A stretch of 64,000 bases of DNA from Piezodorus guildinii (GCA_023052935.1 CM041298.1:19812871-19876870), one strand, 5' to 3'; counted from the stretch's first letter, positions 1 to 11,263 are shown. Numbers and translations are program-made. The notes: generated by a model from the letters alone, not told the origin.

Positions 1-590
1 TTCGTTCAACTTGTATTATATATTTAGCTGTTTGATTGTTGTATTATTTTTCAGATGATATAGTCAACTTTACGAAACACAAAACGAAGGGTACTTTAGA
101 GGAAGAAAATTGAAAATATCGGCATTTAAGCCCTGTCAATCAGAATGAAACCGATATAATATTAAAGCCAATTAAATTTCACATCAATATAGCGAGTTTA
201 ATCAAAATCGTTGCAGCCGTTTTCGAGAAAAATCGTAAAAAGATGTCTAATACATAGTATAAAATGGCTCTTCTGGTTAGCCGATTTTGATGAAGAAGGT
301 GCTGTAACATCTCCAACAAGGGACTATGTCCCAGAATAAAGTTCATTTTATATTCTATTCTAACATTTCAGGCATAGACGCTCTTAAAGTATGAAATTTT
401 AATTTTTTTACTACTTATCGTTTTCGCACTAGATTTACCACAGATACTTTTTTCTGGGACTTGGTCATTTGGACTATGGAGACTCCAAAACGTTTATTTC
501 CGTTGAAAACTCGAATTCGAATATTTTTACGATCGCGATACTTTTCCTTACTACGTATTTCATATATAGGTAAGTAAAATTAAAAAAAAT
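1..590 (+). repeat. DR-A dispersed repeat, 3' two-thirds
   Basis: This is the 3' part of the DR-A repeat, recognised by alignment to the full copies at 4046 and 53646. It lacks the GGTGCGGGC-type left end and begins at the edge of the window. A short CR-1 LINE tail interrupts it at 312-361. It ends in the family's terminal block around ATATATAGGTAAGTAAA. No coding potential is apparent. Confidence 0.75.
312..361 (+). mobile_element. CR-1 LINE 3' tail inserted in DR-A
   Basis: About 50 bp consist of a small hairpin (GGGACTATGTCCC), CAGAATAAA, and a tail ending TATTCTATTCT. The same end occurs at 49622 and 61870, and on the minus strand at 48556 and 41940. The similar words flanking it (AACATCT and AACATTT) suggest a target duplication. 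It is an extreme 5' truncation with no coding sequence left. Confidence 0.6.
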
Positions 591-599
591 TATACATTT

Positions 600-1230
600 G
601 TTTTTGTTTTTGTTTTTTCCATCTTTTACTACTGTGCGCAACCCTGACTAATTTCTAACTACTACAAAAATAATAATAGTTCTGTAAAGATAATTAAAAA
701 TGAAGGATATTGAACCCTAGGCTAGAATTAAAAGTTAGACCTTTCATAACCTCACCCTTCTTCCTAAATTATAACTAATGCCTCAACATTTGGGATAGGA
801 CTTTGATTGTGATATTTACGAGAACCATGGGAGCTCCCTCAGAGACCATGCGTTTTCTTTAGCCATGGCATCGCCGGGGGTTGTCAAGGATATTTCTGTC
901 CCTACAGCCTTTCCTCTCTGTCATAATTCAAATCCTTGGTTACATTTCATAGTTTGTAAATTCACAACGGCCCTCATATGAGAACTTTTTTAACCAGGCA
1001 TGAACCTTTTCTTTGTCTTTTTGGGGTTAGCGACGTTAAAACAAAAAATAAATAAATGGGTGAACGTAAATCCGAATCCTGGACAAGATGAGTTGGTCTC
1101 TGAGCACTAGAAGTTTAAAGTAAAATAAAATGGGATAATATTAAATAAGAAAATTGAATTAAATAGAAAAAAAATCTGGTGCTTGCAAGCAAATTTACCT
1201 CCGTCGTTAAAATTAATTTAAGACTTTATA
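600..1230. other. Unassigned intergenic stretch
   Basis: AT-rich sequence without a convincing reading frame. Around 1020-1060 there is a GTTAGCGACGTTAAAAC block followed by AAATAAATAAA, which resembles a retroposon 3' end (SINE-B copies end in a GACGTTAAA block). I cannot assign the rest. Confidence 0.4.
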
Positions 1231-1231
1231 C

Positions 1232-1730
1232 ATAATTTTTTTTTTTTTTTTTTTAACATATTTATTGATATTTACAATTGTATTATATACATCAGGTAAA
1301 TGTGGTGGACATAGTAAACTGACTTGAAATACATGTCTTAAAGAAAGTATCGGGATAATTTTCTTTTCAGACGCCTCGGAGGATTATAAGGAACCGAATA
1401 GGATGATAGGATAGAAACTAGTGGGCCAGAGTGGAAGTGGAGTTTTTCTAGGAATGTTATTGATCCCTGGTTCAGGCTAATTCAGTAACATACGGAACAT
1501 TAAGGTCTTTACGGATGAGTTTATTCGCGACAAAGTAAGGAGCGTTAAGGATTTTACGAAGGATATTGGATTGTAAGGATTGGATAAGAGAATAATTCGA
1601 TGGTTTAGTAGAGCCCTATAGCTTTACCCCGTAAGTCCATATCGGCCTTATGATGGTCAAGTAAATAAGTTTTTGTAATTAAGTCGAAGGTTGGAGCCAA
1701 TTAATTAAGTTCAGTAAGTGTTGAACTAAA
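1232..1730 (-). mobile_element. Jk-1 Jockey-like LINE, 5'-truncated fragment
   Basis: On the minus strand this matches the C-terminal end of the Jk-1 reverse transcriptase ORF and its 3' UTR. The poly-T run at 1237-1252 is the poly-A tail read in reverse, preceded by the family's TATTTATTGATATTTACAA block. The ORF is broken by many small indels, so this is an old dead copy. Family assignment rests on alignment with 10138, 38823 and 47631. Confidence 0.75.
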
Positions 1731-1834
1731 CAACTAAATGAAATTATACTTTAAAAAAAATTAGAGAATTAAAATGGTTTTTGATCGAAAATTTCTTTTA
1801 TAAAATAATATATAATATTATTTTCTATACGCAT

Positions 1835-2455
1835 GTACAGTAACAAAAGTTTATACTCCAATGCAAATTTAAGGCACTACTGTACAGTAGTAAGACCAAC
1901 AATATTGTATGTTATGGAAACAGTTTGCCTTTCGAGTCTTGAGAAATTTCTCAAGATTGAGAGAAAAATTCTTAGGAAGTTTCATGGACCCAAAATAAAA
2001 CAAGAAGGCTACTAGCTAAAATCCAATGATGAAATATATGGAAATTTGGAAAACCTTGAAGTAGTCATCAATACTAGGAGACAGAGGTTACATATGGTAA
2101 GAATAAACAACCAGAGACTGAACAAACAGATTTTTGCCCAAGTTCTAGGCTATAAGAATATAGGTGGTTATGCAAAGCAAATAAAAGAGGAGCTCGATAG
2201 GTTAAAAATCAAGAAAATAGACTGCTTAGATAGAGTGCTTTTCGGGAAGAAAATAAAAGAAGTTGGGGTTCTTACAGGAAAAACAATGAAACGAGGGAGA
2301 AAATTGACAAAAGAAGAGCGGGAGGAACAGTCTGGGAAGGTGAAAGAATATTGGAGAAAAAGGAAGATGAAAGATGTGAAGAAGAGAGAATGATATTCAC
2401 GTGGCCCTTGATGGCCAAGTCGTGCAAAAAAAAATAAAAATAAAATAAATAAATA
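1835..2455 (+). mobile_element. RTE-2-like LINE, ORF2 C-terminal remnant
   Basis: Two successive frames (1833-2015 and 2046-2393) encode the region downstream of the reverse transcriptase palm: an LY..ET block, then a basic IERKILRKF..GPK motif, then a charged Lys/Glu-rich tail. The same order is seen at 56020-56540 and, on the minus strand, at 23963-24553. A stop codon near 2013 separates the halves. An A-rich tail at 2424-2455 ends the element, and DR-A sequence follows directly. No RT catalytic motif is present, so it is a 5'-truncated dead copy. Confidence 0.75.
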
Positions 2456-2745
2456 TTTTCTATTACAACTAGTTTTATCCGTTTTCATCCCTCTTCATTA
2501 CTTTTTCCAACTTTGTGTATAAGGGACTATTTTTTTTCTAAAATCTTAAGCTTTGTAACGATACATTATCCATCTATATTACTTACTATCCCTATGTTTT
2601 ATAAAAATTACCTATACAAATATTTCGGCACTTTCTTGAAAACCTAAGGTTTTCTTGATGTTCTCATTTAGGTGGTTCAGATTCGTTCATCTTGTTTTTT
2701 ATCATTGCTGACAAGATGATAACATATTGTTAATATTTTATCTTA
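2456..2745 (+). repeat. DR-A partial copy
   Basis: Diverged middle portion of DR-A with the blocks around CATCCCTCTTCATTACTTTTT and the AAATCTTAAGCTTT word. Both ends are missing. It lies between the RTE-2 fragment and an inverted full-length DR-A. Confidence 0.55.
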
Positions 2746-2750
2746 TTTTT

Positions 2751-3646
2751 ACTTTCACTTACTATATATAGTAAGGGGAAGTATTGCGATCGAGAAAATT
2801 TTCAAATTCCAGTTTTCAACGGAAATACACGTTTTAGGGTCGGGTCCCCTGAGTCCAAATAACCAAGTTCCGCAAAAAGGTCTGTGTGTGTGTGTGGTAA
2901 CTCTCGGGCGGAAACGGTAAGTCCTATGAAACTGAAATTTCATATTTAAGACAACTATACGCCCGAGACGTGACAAAACTTTTTTCATCAAAATGAGCTT
3001 ACCAGAAGAGGCACTTCATACCATGCATTTTGCACCTTTTTTCGATTTTCTCGAGAACAGTTCCGACGATTTTGATTAAACTCGCTATATCGATGTAAAA
3101 TTTAATGGGCTTTGATATCATGTAGGTTTTATTTTGATAAAAATGGTCTGACAGGGCTTAAATGCCGATATTTTAAATTTTCATCCCCTAAAGTACCTTT
3201 AATTTTGTAGATTCAATAATAATAACTAGATTATCATGTTAACGCTGATGAAAAACTGGTAAATATATAAATTGAATAAATTCGATACCCAACTAAAGGA
3301 GAAAACAGAAAAAATATTTTTTTAATGCCATTTTTCGTTTTTGAACATAAGAACAGTAATATACATGTATGATATACCGTTGGAAAGCTAAAGATTTTAG
3401 AAAAAATATCATCTCATACACAAGCTTTTAAAAGTTAATGGAGAGTGATGAAAAGAAGACAAAACTTACTAATTATTTAAGATAATAATATAATAGATTT
3501 TTTAATAAAACACATGTTTCTTTATAAATTCAATTTGATTAATTCCTTAATAATTTCACGTATTTTTATCTCTATCTGTATTTGAAAACTCTTTCATTGA
3601 TTTTAAAAATGGAGGTAAGTGAATGTCGTGTGTTGCCCGCACCAGA
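2751..3646 (-). repeat. DR-A full-length copy (about 0.9 kb)
   Basis: Complete copy in minus orientation. On the plus strand it starts ACTTTCACTTACTATATATA and ends in the complement of the left end (GTCGTGTGTTGCCCGCACCAGA). It contains a GT microsatellite at 2881-2895. The 78-codon frame on the minus strand (2755-2991) recurs in shape in several copies, but it is broken differently in each, so I treat it as a property of the repeat and not as a gene. Confidence 0.8.
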
Positions 3647-3664
3647 TTTTTTTTAAAGTAATTG

Positions 3665-4040
3665 TTTGAAATCTACAGAGTTAGAGGTACATTAAGGGAA
3701 GAAAATTTGAGTTATCAGGGTTTGTGTCCTGTCAGACTATTTCAATCAGAATTCAATCTACTTGGTATTAAAGTCCGTTAAATTTTACATCAATTTAGCT
3801 TTTAATCGTTAGAGCCGTTTTCGGGAAAATTAACTTAAAATTTAAATAAATAAAAATGCATAACATCAAGTAGAACTTTCGGTCAGCCGATTTTGGTGAA
3901 AAAGTTTCTGTAACATTTCAGACGTATAATTGTCCTAAATATGGAATTTCAGACTCGTACGCCTTTTCGTTTTCTTACTAGACACAAACGTGTAGTAAGT
4001 GAATGTAAAACATGATAATAAAAGTTTAATATTAAAACGA
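3665..4040 (+). repeat. DR-A 3' half
   Basis: Partial copy from the AAATCTACAGAGTTAGAGGTA block to a GTAGTAAGTGAATGT end. The segment between the CTAGACACAAACG block and the terminal block is deleted. It sits head-to-tail with the next full copy. Confidence 0.65.
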
Positions 4041-4045
4041 AAAAA

Positions 4046-4926
4046 TCTGGTGCGGGCAACACACGACTTTCACTTACCTCCGTTCTTAGAATCGATTAAA
4101 TAATTTTCAAATTTAGTTAGAGATAAAAATGAGTGAAACCATTAAGAATTAATTAAATGGAATTTCAATAGAAACATGTGTTTTATTAAAAAATCTATTA
4201 TATTATTATCTAAAATAATCACTTAGACTTATCGGCTTTTCATCACCCTCTACTAACTTTTAAAAGCTTGTGTATGAGACAATATTTTTTTCTAAAATCT
4301 CAAGCTTTCCAACGGTATATCATACACGTATATCACTGTTCTTATGTTCAAAAACAAAAAAATTGCATAAGAAATATATTTTTTCCTTTAGTTGGGTATC
4401 GAATTCATTCAATTTATATATTTACCTTTTTTTCATCAGTGGTAACAGGATAATACAGTTATTTTTAAAGAATCAACAAAATTAAAGGTACTTTATAGAA
4501 AGAAAATTTAAAATATCCGTGTTTAAGCCCTGCCAGACCATTTTTAACCAAATGAAACCTAAATTATATTAAAGCCCATTAAATTTTACATCGATATAGC
4601 GAGTTTAATCAAAATCGTCGGAACCGTTTTTGAGAAAATCTAAAAAAGGTGCAAAATGCATGGTATACAGTGGCTCTTCTGGTAAGCTCATTTTATTGAA
4701 AAAAATTTTGTAACGTCTCGGGCGTATATTTGTCTTAAATATAAAATTTCACTTTCATAGGACTTACCGTTTCCGCCCGGGAGTTACCACACACACACAG
4801 ACCTTTTTGCGGGACTTGGTTATTTGGACTCAGGGGACCCTAAAACGTGTATTTCCGTTGAAAACTGGAATTCGAAAATTTTCACGATCGCAATACTTTC
4901 CCTTAATATTTATAGTAAGTGAAAGT
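4046..4926 (+). repeat. DR-A full-length reference copy
   Basis: Best-preserved copy, about 881 bp. The left end reads TCTGGTGCGGGCAACACACG followed by ACTTTCACTTACCTCCG. The right end is a TA-rich terminal block (TTAATATTTATAGTAAGTG) closing on GTAAGTGAAAGT, the complement of ACTTTCACTTAC, so it has 12-bp inverted subterminal repeats. An internal ACACACAC run lies near 4790. There is no conserved ORF. The class is unclear: a non-autonomous Helitron-like element or a MITE are both possible. Confidence 0.8.
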
Positions 4927-4929
4927 AAA

Positions 4930-5400
4930 AATTGCCAAAAAAAAAAAAATAAATAAATAATCATTTGTCTTAAAATAAAATAAACTTAAAAAAATAATAG
5001 CGATAATAATAATAAAATAAAATAATAGCGAATGATATAAAATAAACTTGTTTTCAAAATTATCATTATAATAGTTGGTTGGTATCCACAAATTATAATT
5101 ATAAATTAAAATACAAATACGATTTGATGCAATGAAGTTTTTTAAATTCTCCTTTCGGGCCTTTTGAGATAGTTCTAGGCAGGATAAATGTCTAATATTT
5201 TATATCATTTACTTATGTATTGATTTATGTGCTTCAGCAAAAAAAAAAATACATTTTTTTTTATTTCTTTTTTTTTTAGTAAGCTTTGAATATGATTAAT
5301 ATCGGTGTAATAATTATATTGACGTTGGTAATTTTCACATACAACCATAGAAAGTTAGCACAAACCATAAAAGTTAACTTTATAACCTAATAAAATTTTT
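4930..5400. other. AT-rich unassigned stretch
   Basis: A- and T-rich low-complexity sequence (poly-A and AATAATA runs near 4935-5035). The frame on the minus strand at 4903-5091 is low-complexity Phe/Ile/Tyr and is not a gene. Nothing else was recognised. Confidence 0.5.
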
Positions 5401-5415
5401 AAAAACACAGATTTA

Positions 5416-5744
5416 ATCCTTAATGCTCCTTGCTGTGTTAAGAATAAACTTATCCATAAAGACCTTAATGTTCCATATGTTACTGATTTAGCCCGAACCA
5501 GGTATCATTAATTCCATGAAAAACTCCATTCCCACTCTAATCCAGTGGTTTCCGTTCTGTTTTCCTCCTCAATTCCTGATAAAGCTCCGAGGCGTCTGAA
5601 AAGAAGATAGCCCCGAGATCTTCTATTTTAGGATATGTTTAGAGAGCTGCCAATGGGTGGTGTCTCTACATGTATTTCATGTCAATTTACCATATGCCTT
5701 GATGTATTTTGTATACAGATGTAAATATCAATAAATGTGTTTGA
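5416..5744 (+). mobile_element. Jk-1 LINE insertion with 15-bp target duplication
   Basis: A 5'-truncated Jk-1 copy of about 330 bp carrying the end of the ORF (the R-A-L block before ITDLARTR, then the terminal LRRLKRR-like segment) and the 3' UTR ending in AATATCAATAAATGTG. It is flanked by perfect direct repeats AAAAACACAGATTTA at 5401-5415 and 5745-5759, the signature of target-primed reverse transcription. The ORF is frameshifted. Confidence 0.85.
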
Positions 5745-5759
5745 AAAAACACAGATTTA

Positions 5760-6320
5760 TATTGAAAGATAAATAGTAACTCGGAAAAATCGCTCCATTC
5801 ATTGATTATTGTTACATATTTTATATGTATACTTTTTTTATTAATTTTAATAATAGGAAATCTTAAATTACTTTGAAAAAAAATATATATTTCAGAGGAA
5901 GAAACTTTAAATCCTTAGTATTTATAATTGAAACTACGTGTATTTTTCTTTTTTTTTTTGAAAATGTCATTTTTATTATTCACCCACTATTATTTTGAGG
6001 ATGATGTTAATAAAATTTGATTTGTTTTGAAAATGTCATATTAGTAACAAGCCATTGACGTGATGTTTGAAAAGGTCAAAAGGACATTTTATTTTAAGAC
6101 TTCTCAGAGGATAATATCGGTTCGGAAATTAGGAACTTGTGGGTTTGTGTCAACTTAAAGGAAGTAGTATCCAATAAAAGATTTTATATTTTCATATTTA
6201 CATAAGCATTTCATAACCTCTATAATATAATTTATTATTTTAAAGTTTAATTACATTTTTTAAGGTTTAGGAATTTTTCCTGAATATGAAAATTAGCATT
6301 AACCATATGAACAACAATTT
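5760..6320. other. Unassigned stretch
   Basis: AT-rich, with no sustained reading frame and no match to the families recognised elsewhere in this window. Confidence 0.4.
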
Positions 6321-6324
6321 TTCA

Positions 6325-6645
6325 CACCTTAAAGAAAAAATCTGGTGCGCGCAACACACGACTTTCACTTACCTCCGTTGATAAATCAATTTAAGAATTT
6401 TTAAATATATTTAGAGATAAAAGAAATTGTTTAAGAATTAATTAAATTGAATTTCAATAGAAACATGCGTTTTATTAAATAATCTATTATATTTTTATCT
6501 ATAACAATCAGTTAGTTTCATCAGCTATTCATAAATCTCTATTAACTTTTACAATAACGTGTATTAGATAATATTTTTTTCTAAAAGTTTTAGCTGTCTA
6601 ACGGTATATTATACATATATATTACTATTTTGTGTTAAAAAACAC
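6325..6645 (+). repeat. DR-A left third
   Basis: Starts with the diagnostic left end (AATCTGGTGCGCGCAACACACG) and continues to the ATTACTATTTTGTGTT block, where homology stops. The right two-thirds are absent. Confidence 0.7.
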
Positions 6646-6874
6646 GGCGCTCTCCAAGTTAATAATCTAAATAAGTAAAATGTTAATTATAATCTGTGAA
6701 TAGATCAATTTTGAAATCATAATAAAACATTATCACATGGATTATGTCATAGAACGATGTTTACCAATGTTAATGCAAGTATTAAAACAATAAAAAATAC
6801 TAAATTGTTTGGCATTTTAACCGAAATGTCCTGCAATTTTAAGTAAACTGTTGGGGTATTAAGGCAGTCTTTTA

Positions 6875-7075
6875 TTACTTTCACTTACATATATATGAAA
6901 TATACAGTAACGGAAAGGAAAGTATTGCGATAGTGAAAATTTTCGAATTCCAGTTTTTATCGGAAATATGTACATCGTTTAAGGTTCTCAGAGTCTAAGT
7001 AACTAAGTTCCGCAAAATGTGTGTGTGTGGTAAGTATAGCACAAAAACGGAAAGTCGTACGATTGATTATATTAT
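6875..7075 (-). repeat. DR-A right end fragment and adjoining (TA)n
   Basis: Minus-strand right end: ACTTTCACTTACATATATATG, then TTGCGATAGTGAAAATTTTCG, a GTGTGTGTGG run at 7018-7029 and the AAAACGGAAAGTCGTACGA block. A (TA)n microsatellite follows at 7077-7097, where the DR-A match ends. Confidence 0.65.
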
Positions 7076-7264
7076 ATATATATATATATATATATATTGT
7101 TCACGCCATATGTTACGCGCCTGATAAGGTTTTTATAGTTTTTCAATCGAAAAATGATAAGTTCATAATTTTTATGATATTTATAATAAGATCATTTTTT
7201 TTGTTTAAATCTTTATTTTTTAATTTCTTTTTAAAATAGTTATTTTAAATATAATTAAAAGTTT

Positions 7265-8011
7265 TTAAGCGAGAGCAGTAGAAGAGAAAGAAAGAAGACG
7301 ATCGTACTTCAATTGTTTTTCGACTGCCTCGTGCGAGTCGAGTCTTAAGCTAGCGTCTGAGCGGTGAAGATGTGCCGTATATAGACCCAAGATTCCTCTC
7401 AACGTTTGAACGTTTGGAAACGAATTTCTTCATCTCATCGTTCCCCTTGGAACTTGGAAGAGCCGCCCTGCGGTAATTTTTAACACCCAAGAGAACTTTG
7501 TCCAAGCCGCCCTGCGGTAATTTTCTTCAATACTCAAGACGACTTCGTTCAAGCCGCCCTGCGGTCGTTTTCTTCAACACTCAACTGGACATCTTTACGT
7601 GAATATAACCTATCTTTATCCATTAATGGAACATTTAATTTCTTAATTCTTATTCAAGAAACTGTTTACTTTGATAACTATTTTTTTTACATCTTTAAGC
7701 ATTAATTAAGTTAAGTTTGTTTCTTCTATTTTTACAATATTTTAATTAGGTTTATTTTGTTTCCTACATTTTCCTACAGCTGTTTAATTATAATTAGGTT
7801 AATTTTTCTTATATAAATTTATTAGGTTAATTTGTTTCTTATCATCCTTATATGTATTTCAGTGTATTAAATGTATTGTGATTCGTCGTTTGCTTTCATT
7901 ATTTTTATTTATTTTAAATCTATACAGTCCACTTATTTATTTCAATAGAACCACCCTCAATTTTGAGTTGTCACTTGGAAGTACTATTCTTTCACGGATA
8001 GCCCAGCGTAT

Positions 8012-8015
<4 letters not shown>
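7265..8015. other. Unassigned segment with three GC-rich hairpin repeats
   Basis: Non-coding segment, GC-richer over 7265-7620. It carries three copies of GCCGCCCTGCGG at 7462-7473, 7506-7517 and 7553-7564, each able to form a CCGC/GCGG hairpin and each set in an about 45-bp imperfect direct repeat (flanking words TAATTTT and CTTCAA). A TATATA box-like word lies at about 7378. It could be part of an LTR or the 5' region of an unidentified transposon. The rest, 7620-8015, is AT-rich and unrecognised. Confidence 0.4.

Positions 8016-8086
<71 letters not shown>
8016..8086. repeat. (TA)n microsatellite
   Basis: About 70 bp of uninterrupted TA dinucleotides. The open frame across it (7878-8120) is an artefact of the Tyr-Ile repeat. 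Confidence 0.95.
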
Positions 8087-8088
<2 letters not shown>

Positions 8089-8224
8089 CATCGTTATGCC
8101 CGACTCAGGAGCACGGTTGAACCCGCTAAGTTGATGCTCCTTTCTTCGTTCTTCAGTCCAAGCTTGAGTGGCCCTAGTGATGGATTTATCTTGAGGATTT
8201 ATATATAAAATAAAATGAAAAAAA

Positions 8225-8345
8225 AATAAGTAAATTTCATATTATAGAATCGTATTTACCTGAGATGTTACATTGTTACTTTTTGATTAATATCAACCGA
8301 CCAGAAGAATCACTTCATACCATGGATTTTTCAAATTTTTAATAT
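8225..8345 (-). repeat. DR-A internal fragment
   Basis: Short minus-strand piece with the GAGATGTTACA, ACCAGAAGAATCACTT and CATACCATGGATTTT words of the DR-A interior. Confidence 0.55.
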
Positions 8346-8349
8346 TCTC

Positions 8350-8625
8350 TCATAAATTACGCTAGTCTCTCACGCTAAAGGTTTTGAGTTCGAACCCCAG
8401 TCCCAGTAAGACGTTTTTAAGTATTTAATAAATGGGAATTCACTCATAGCCTCTCCCCCGAGTATGTGAGACCCGTCATCCAACTGGTGGTCAATCGCAA
8501 AATTAGGCGTAGGGTGTGATGACCCTTCCATATAAAATACACGTGAGTGTAATCTCCCAGGAGGTTATACCGCGAGGCCAAGGGCCTACATGGCACCTTT
8601 TTTAGAATCTGGTAAAAAAAAAAAG
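8350..8625 (+). mobile_element. Possible tRNA-headed SINE
   Basis: GAGTTCGAACCCC at 8386-8398 fits an RNA polymerase III B box, about 40 bp after the ACGCTAGTCTCTCACGCT region that could be a weak A box. The segment ends in an A-run at 8612-8622. It differs from SINE-A and SINE-B. Known SINE architecture supports this reading, but a single copy cannot prove it. Open frames on both strands here overlap without conserved content. Confidence 0.4.
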
Positions 8626-8639
8626 GATATGGAAAACGT

Positions 8640-9475
8640 GACGTGTACCGAGAAAGGCTTAAATATGGGTGACAAGATTCCGGTTTTGGGGTAAGCCGAT
8701 GATTTGGTACTACTAGGTGAAGAAACGAAAACCATACTACAAAATACAAGTGTGTTAATAAAAACCGGTAAAGAAATAGGACTTGAACTAAATACGAAAT
8801 ATATGATGAGTAGCAGAAACGGTGGCGATCTTGGTGATATTGATATATCAGGGCATACTTTTGAACACGTAGAGAAATTCAAGTATTTAGGTTCAATGAT
8901 AACAAGAACAAATGAAATCCAAAAACAAATAAACTCCCGGTTAAAGGTGGGTAATGCGTGTTATTATTCAGTTGAGAAATTATTTACTTCGTTCTAAAAA
9001 CTTAAAGGTTGGAATTAATAAAACTATTGTTCTTCTGACGGTTCTTATGGCTGTAAAACGTGGCCGCTTCGTTTGATGGATGAAAAACGTCTTAAGGCTT
9101 TCGAATATAAGGTGCTGCGTAAAATATTTGGTTTAAAGAGAGATGAGGCCACTGGGGAGTATGGAAAGTTGCACAACGCGGTATTGCGGTGCTTGTATTC
9201 TGTGAATATAACTGAGTTCATACTCTAATGGGCGTTTAAAATTGTTGGGTTCAGTAAGGATTCCGAGTAAGTTAGCATCCGCTGAACCGACTGATAGGCG
9301 TCAGAAAGGTAGGCCGAAGCGTCGATGGAAGGATTGTGTTAATACTGATCTCGGGGGCTTGGGCTTGAACAGTGATCATTGGGGGAGTCTGTGTAGACAG
9401 TATTTGGTGGTATCGGCATCCAACCTTCGGATTCGGGAGGCCTTTTATTATTATTTAAATTAACATTAATTTTTT
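8640..9475 (+). mobile_element. RTE-3-like LINE, reverse transcriptase remnant
   Basis: A 5'-truncated LINE. At 8692-8706 the reverse transcriptase catalytic Y-A-D-D motif is readable, but its Tyr codon is TAA, giving a stop immediately before Ala-Asp-Asp. Downstream are the thumb blocks (FKYLGSMI at about 8880-8903, and an ACYYSVEKL block near 8960) and, after several frameshifts, the C-terminal basic block GRPKRRWKDC at about 9310-9340. A short ATT-type 3' tail follows (TTATTATTATTT near 9446-9458). Related fragments lie on the minus strand at 31109 and 49623. Clearly inactive. Confidence 0.8.
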
Positions 9476-9517
9476 TTAAATTTAAGTTTCTTTAATTGTT
9501 CTTAAATTTATTTTAAC

Positions 9518-9557
9518 AGCAAAAGTGAAAATCGTGTGCAGGCAACCAGATTTTTCT
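9518..9557 (-). repeat. DR-A left-end fragment
   Basis: About 40 bp matching the complement of the DR-A left end (AAAGTGAAAATCGTGTGC..GGCAACCAGATTTTT). Confidence 0.5.
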
Positions 9558-9559
9558 AT

Positions 9560-10127
9560 TACTAAATTCTGACCTTCACCTTAAATTATCAACTCTGAAT
9601 AAAAAAATAAAAAAATTGTATACTTCAAAAAAGTATGTCAGCGAAATTGAGCTATCGAGTTTTAAATTTTTTAAGGGTCTTGCATTTTTATTTCTCTGTG
9701 AAATAAAAGCTAACGCCCGCTAAATAATGGTTTATTTATTCAGTAACAGTTTATAATTTTCTGAAAGATATAATTGTATTCCGAGATGAAATCTGGAATA
9801 AGGGCCTTTATTTAGTTTAGGCAAACTGATAACGGCTATTTCTCTAAAGCATTTTTTATCCCGTGGCGTTAGGAAGCCCCTCAAGGCGAGTGCTGTTCTC
9901 ATTAATTATATTCTTATCTTAATTTGTTTCATGTTTTTTTCATTTTTTTTTTTTTTTTGCTTTTCATCCTCTAGGGTCCGTTTTTCATTAAGTCCCTTTA
10001 TGCTGTTAAGAGATAAATGAAAGAGGAAACAAAACAAAGAAATAGAAAAATAAGTGGTATTAGTGTCAGCTTGCAATTATAATCATCACGCATTTTCATC
10101 AAACTAATCACTAATCTTTTTAAAATT
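9560..10127. other. Unassigned stretch
   Basis: AT-rich with a T-run near 9940-9958. No repeat family from elsewhere in the window and no credible ORF was recognised. Confidence 0.4.
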
Positions 10128-10137
10128 AACTTTTATG

Positions 10138-11253
10138 GAGCGCGGAATGTATTGCACTGAAGCCTTTCTTGACGTTGAACAGGCTTTTGATCGAGTTTGG
10201 CATCCAGGACTGCTATGCAAACTCAGGAAATTCCTCTCTCCTACATACTTCCTAATTATTCATTCTTACCTCTCAGATAGAACTTTCAAAGTCAACCATA
10301 ACCTTTCATACTCATCCATATTTTCTCAGCCCGCAGGTGTACCTCAGGGTAGCATCTTAGGCCCAATCCTTTATTCCGTTTATACAGCTGATATTCCTAT
10401 TCAGCACTGTTCTCACTACTTACGCTGATGACACATGTGTGTTATCCGTAAGTAGTGACTCAATGGTTGCATCACAATTCCTACAGTCTCACATCCAATC
10501 CATTGAAGAATGGTGTCATAACTGGAGAATTAAAATCAATCCCAATAAATCCCATCAAATTACCTTTACCCTACGCCGCAAGCCTATAAATACCTGTCCT
10601 ACTGTATCCTTTGGCAACATTCCATTAATCCCCGTTGAACAGATCCGCTACCTTGGACTCCATCTAGACAAGCGCCTTACTTGGAATCCTCACACTAGAC
10701 TGAAACGACAAGAAACTGCCTGCAGATACCGCTTACTACAACACTTACTAGACAAACGTTCAAAACTCTCTATTTACTACAAAAGACTCATTTACATCAC
10801 GATTATCCGACCTATTTGGACCTATGGCATTGAGCTATGGGGGTCCACTAAACTATCAAACTCCTCCCGCATCCAATCCTTGTAATCAAAAATCCTACGA
10901 AAAATCCTCAATGCTCCTTACTTTGTAACTAATAAACTCATCCATAGAGACCTAAATATCCCACTGGTTGCAGGCTTGGCCCGCGATAGATACACCTCCT
11001 TTAATTCCAAACTACCTGCCCACTCAAATCCGCTTGTTCGTAACCTCTCATTTACATCTATTCCCGGTAATCCTCCGAGGCGCCTGAAAAGACAGTGGCC
11101 TCGAGATCTGCTCATGAAATAAACTTTGAAGTACTACCACTGGGTAGATTCTTTACATGTCTATTCATGCCTGTTATTGTCATTCAGCCATTTTACTTAT
11201 TGTATTTGTATATACAGTTGTAAAAAACAATAAAATATATCATAAAAAAAAAA
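10138..11253 (+). mobile_element. Jk-1 Jockey-like LINE, longest copy (RT palm to 3' end)
   Basis: This encodes a Jockey-clade reverse transcriptase from motif A to the C-terminus. Visible are FLDVEQAFDRVWH (first catalytic Asp, about 10165-10203), AGVPQGSILGP (motif B, about 10333-10365) and YADDTCVLS (about 10418-10450). The frame breaks just before YADD because about 5 bp are missing compared with the 16730 copy. Then follow NKSHQITFTLRRKP, QIRYLGLHLDKRLTWNPHTR and the C-terminal RRLKRQWPRDLL. The upstream endonuclease and ORF1 are absent. A 10-bp duplication AACTTTTATG (10128-10137 and 11254-11263) flanks the insertion, so the ATG at 10135 belongs to flanking DNA and is not the native start. 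Confidence 0.9.
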
Positions 11254-11263
11254 AACTTTTATG

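Noticed and set aside
2755..2991. 78-codon frame recurring in DR-A copies (also 29862, 44762, 54358, 58658)
   Set aside because: Frame is not conserved; starts, stops and reading register differ between copies and it crosses the microsatellite.
7878..8120. 80-codon open frame
   Set aside because: Runs through a (TA)n microsatellite that encodes Tyr-Ile repeats; no stop is possible in that register. The same applies to the 34242-34484 frame.
10135..10137. ATG at 10135 as the native start of the LINE ORF
   Set aside because: It lies in the target duplication AACTTTTATG, so it belongs to flanking DNA.
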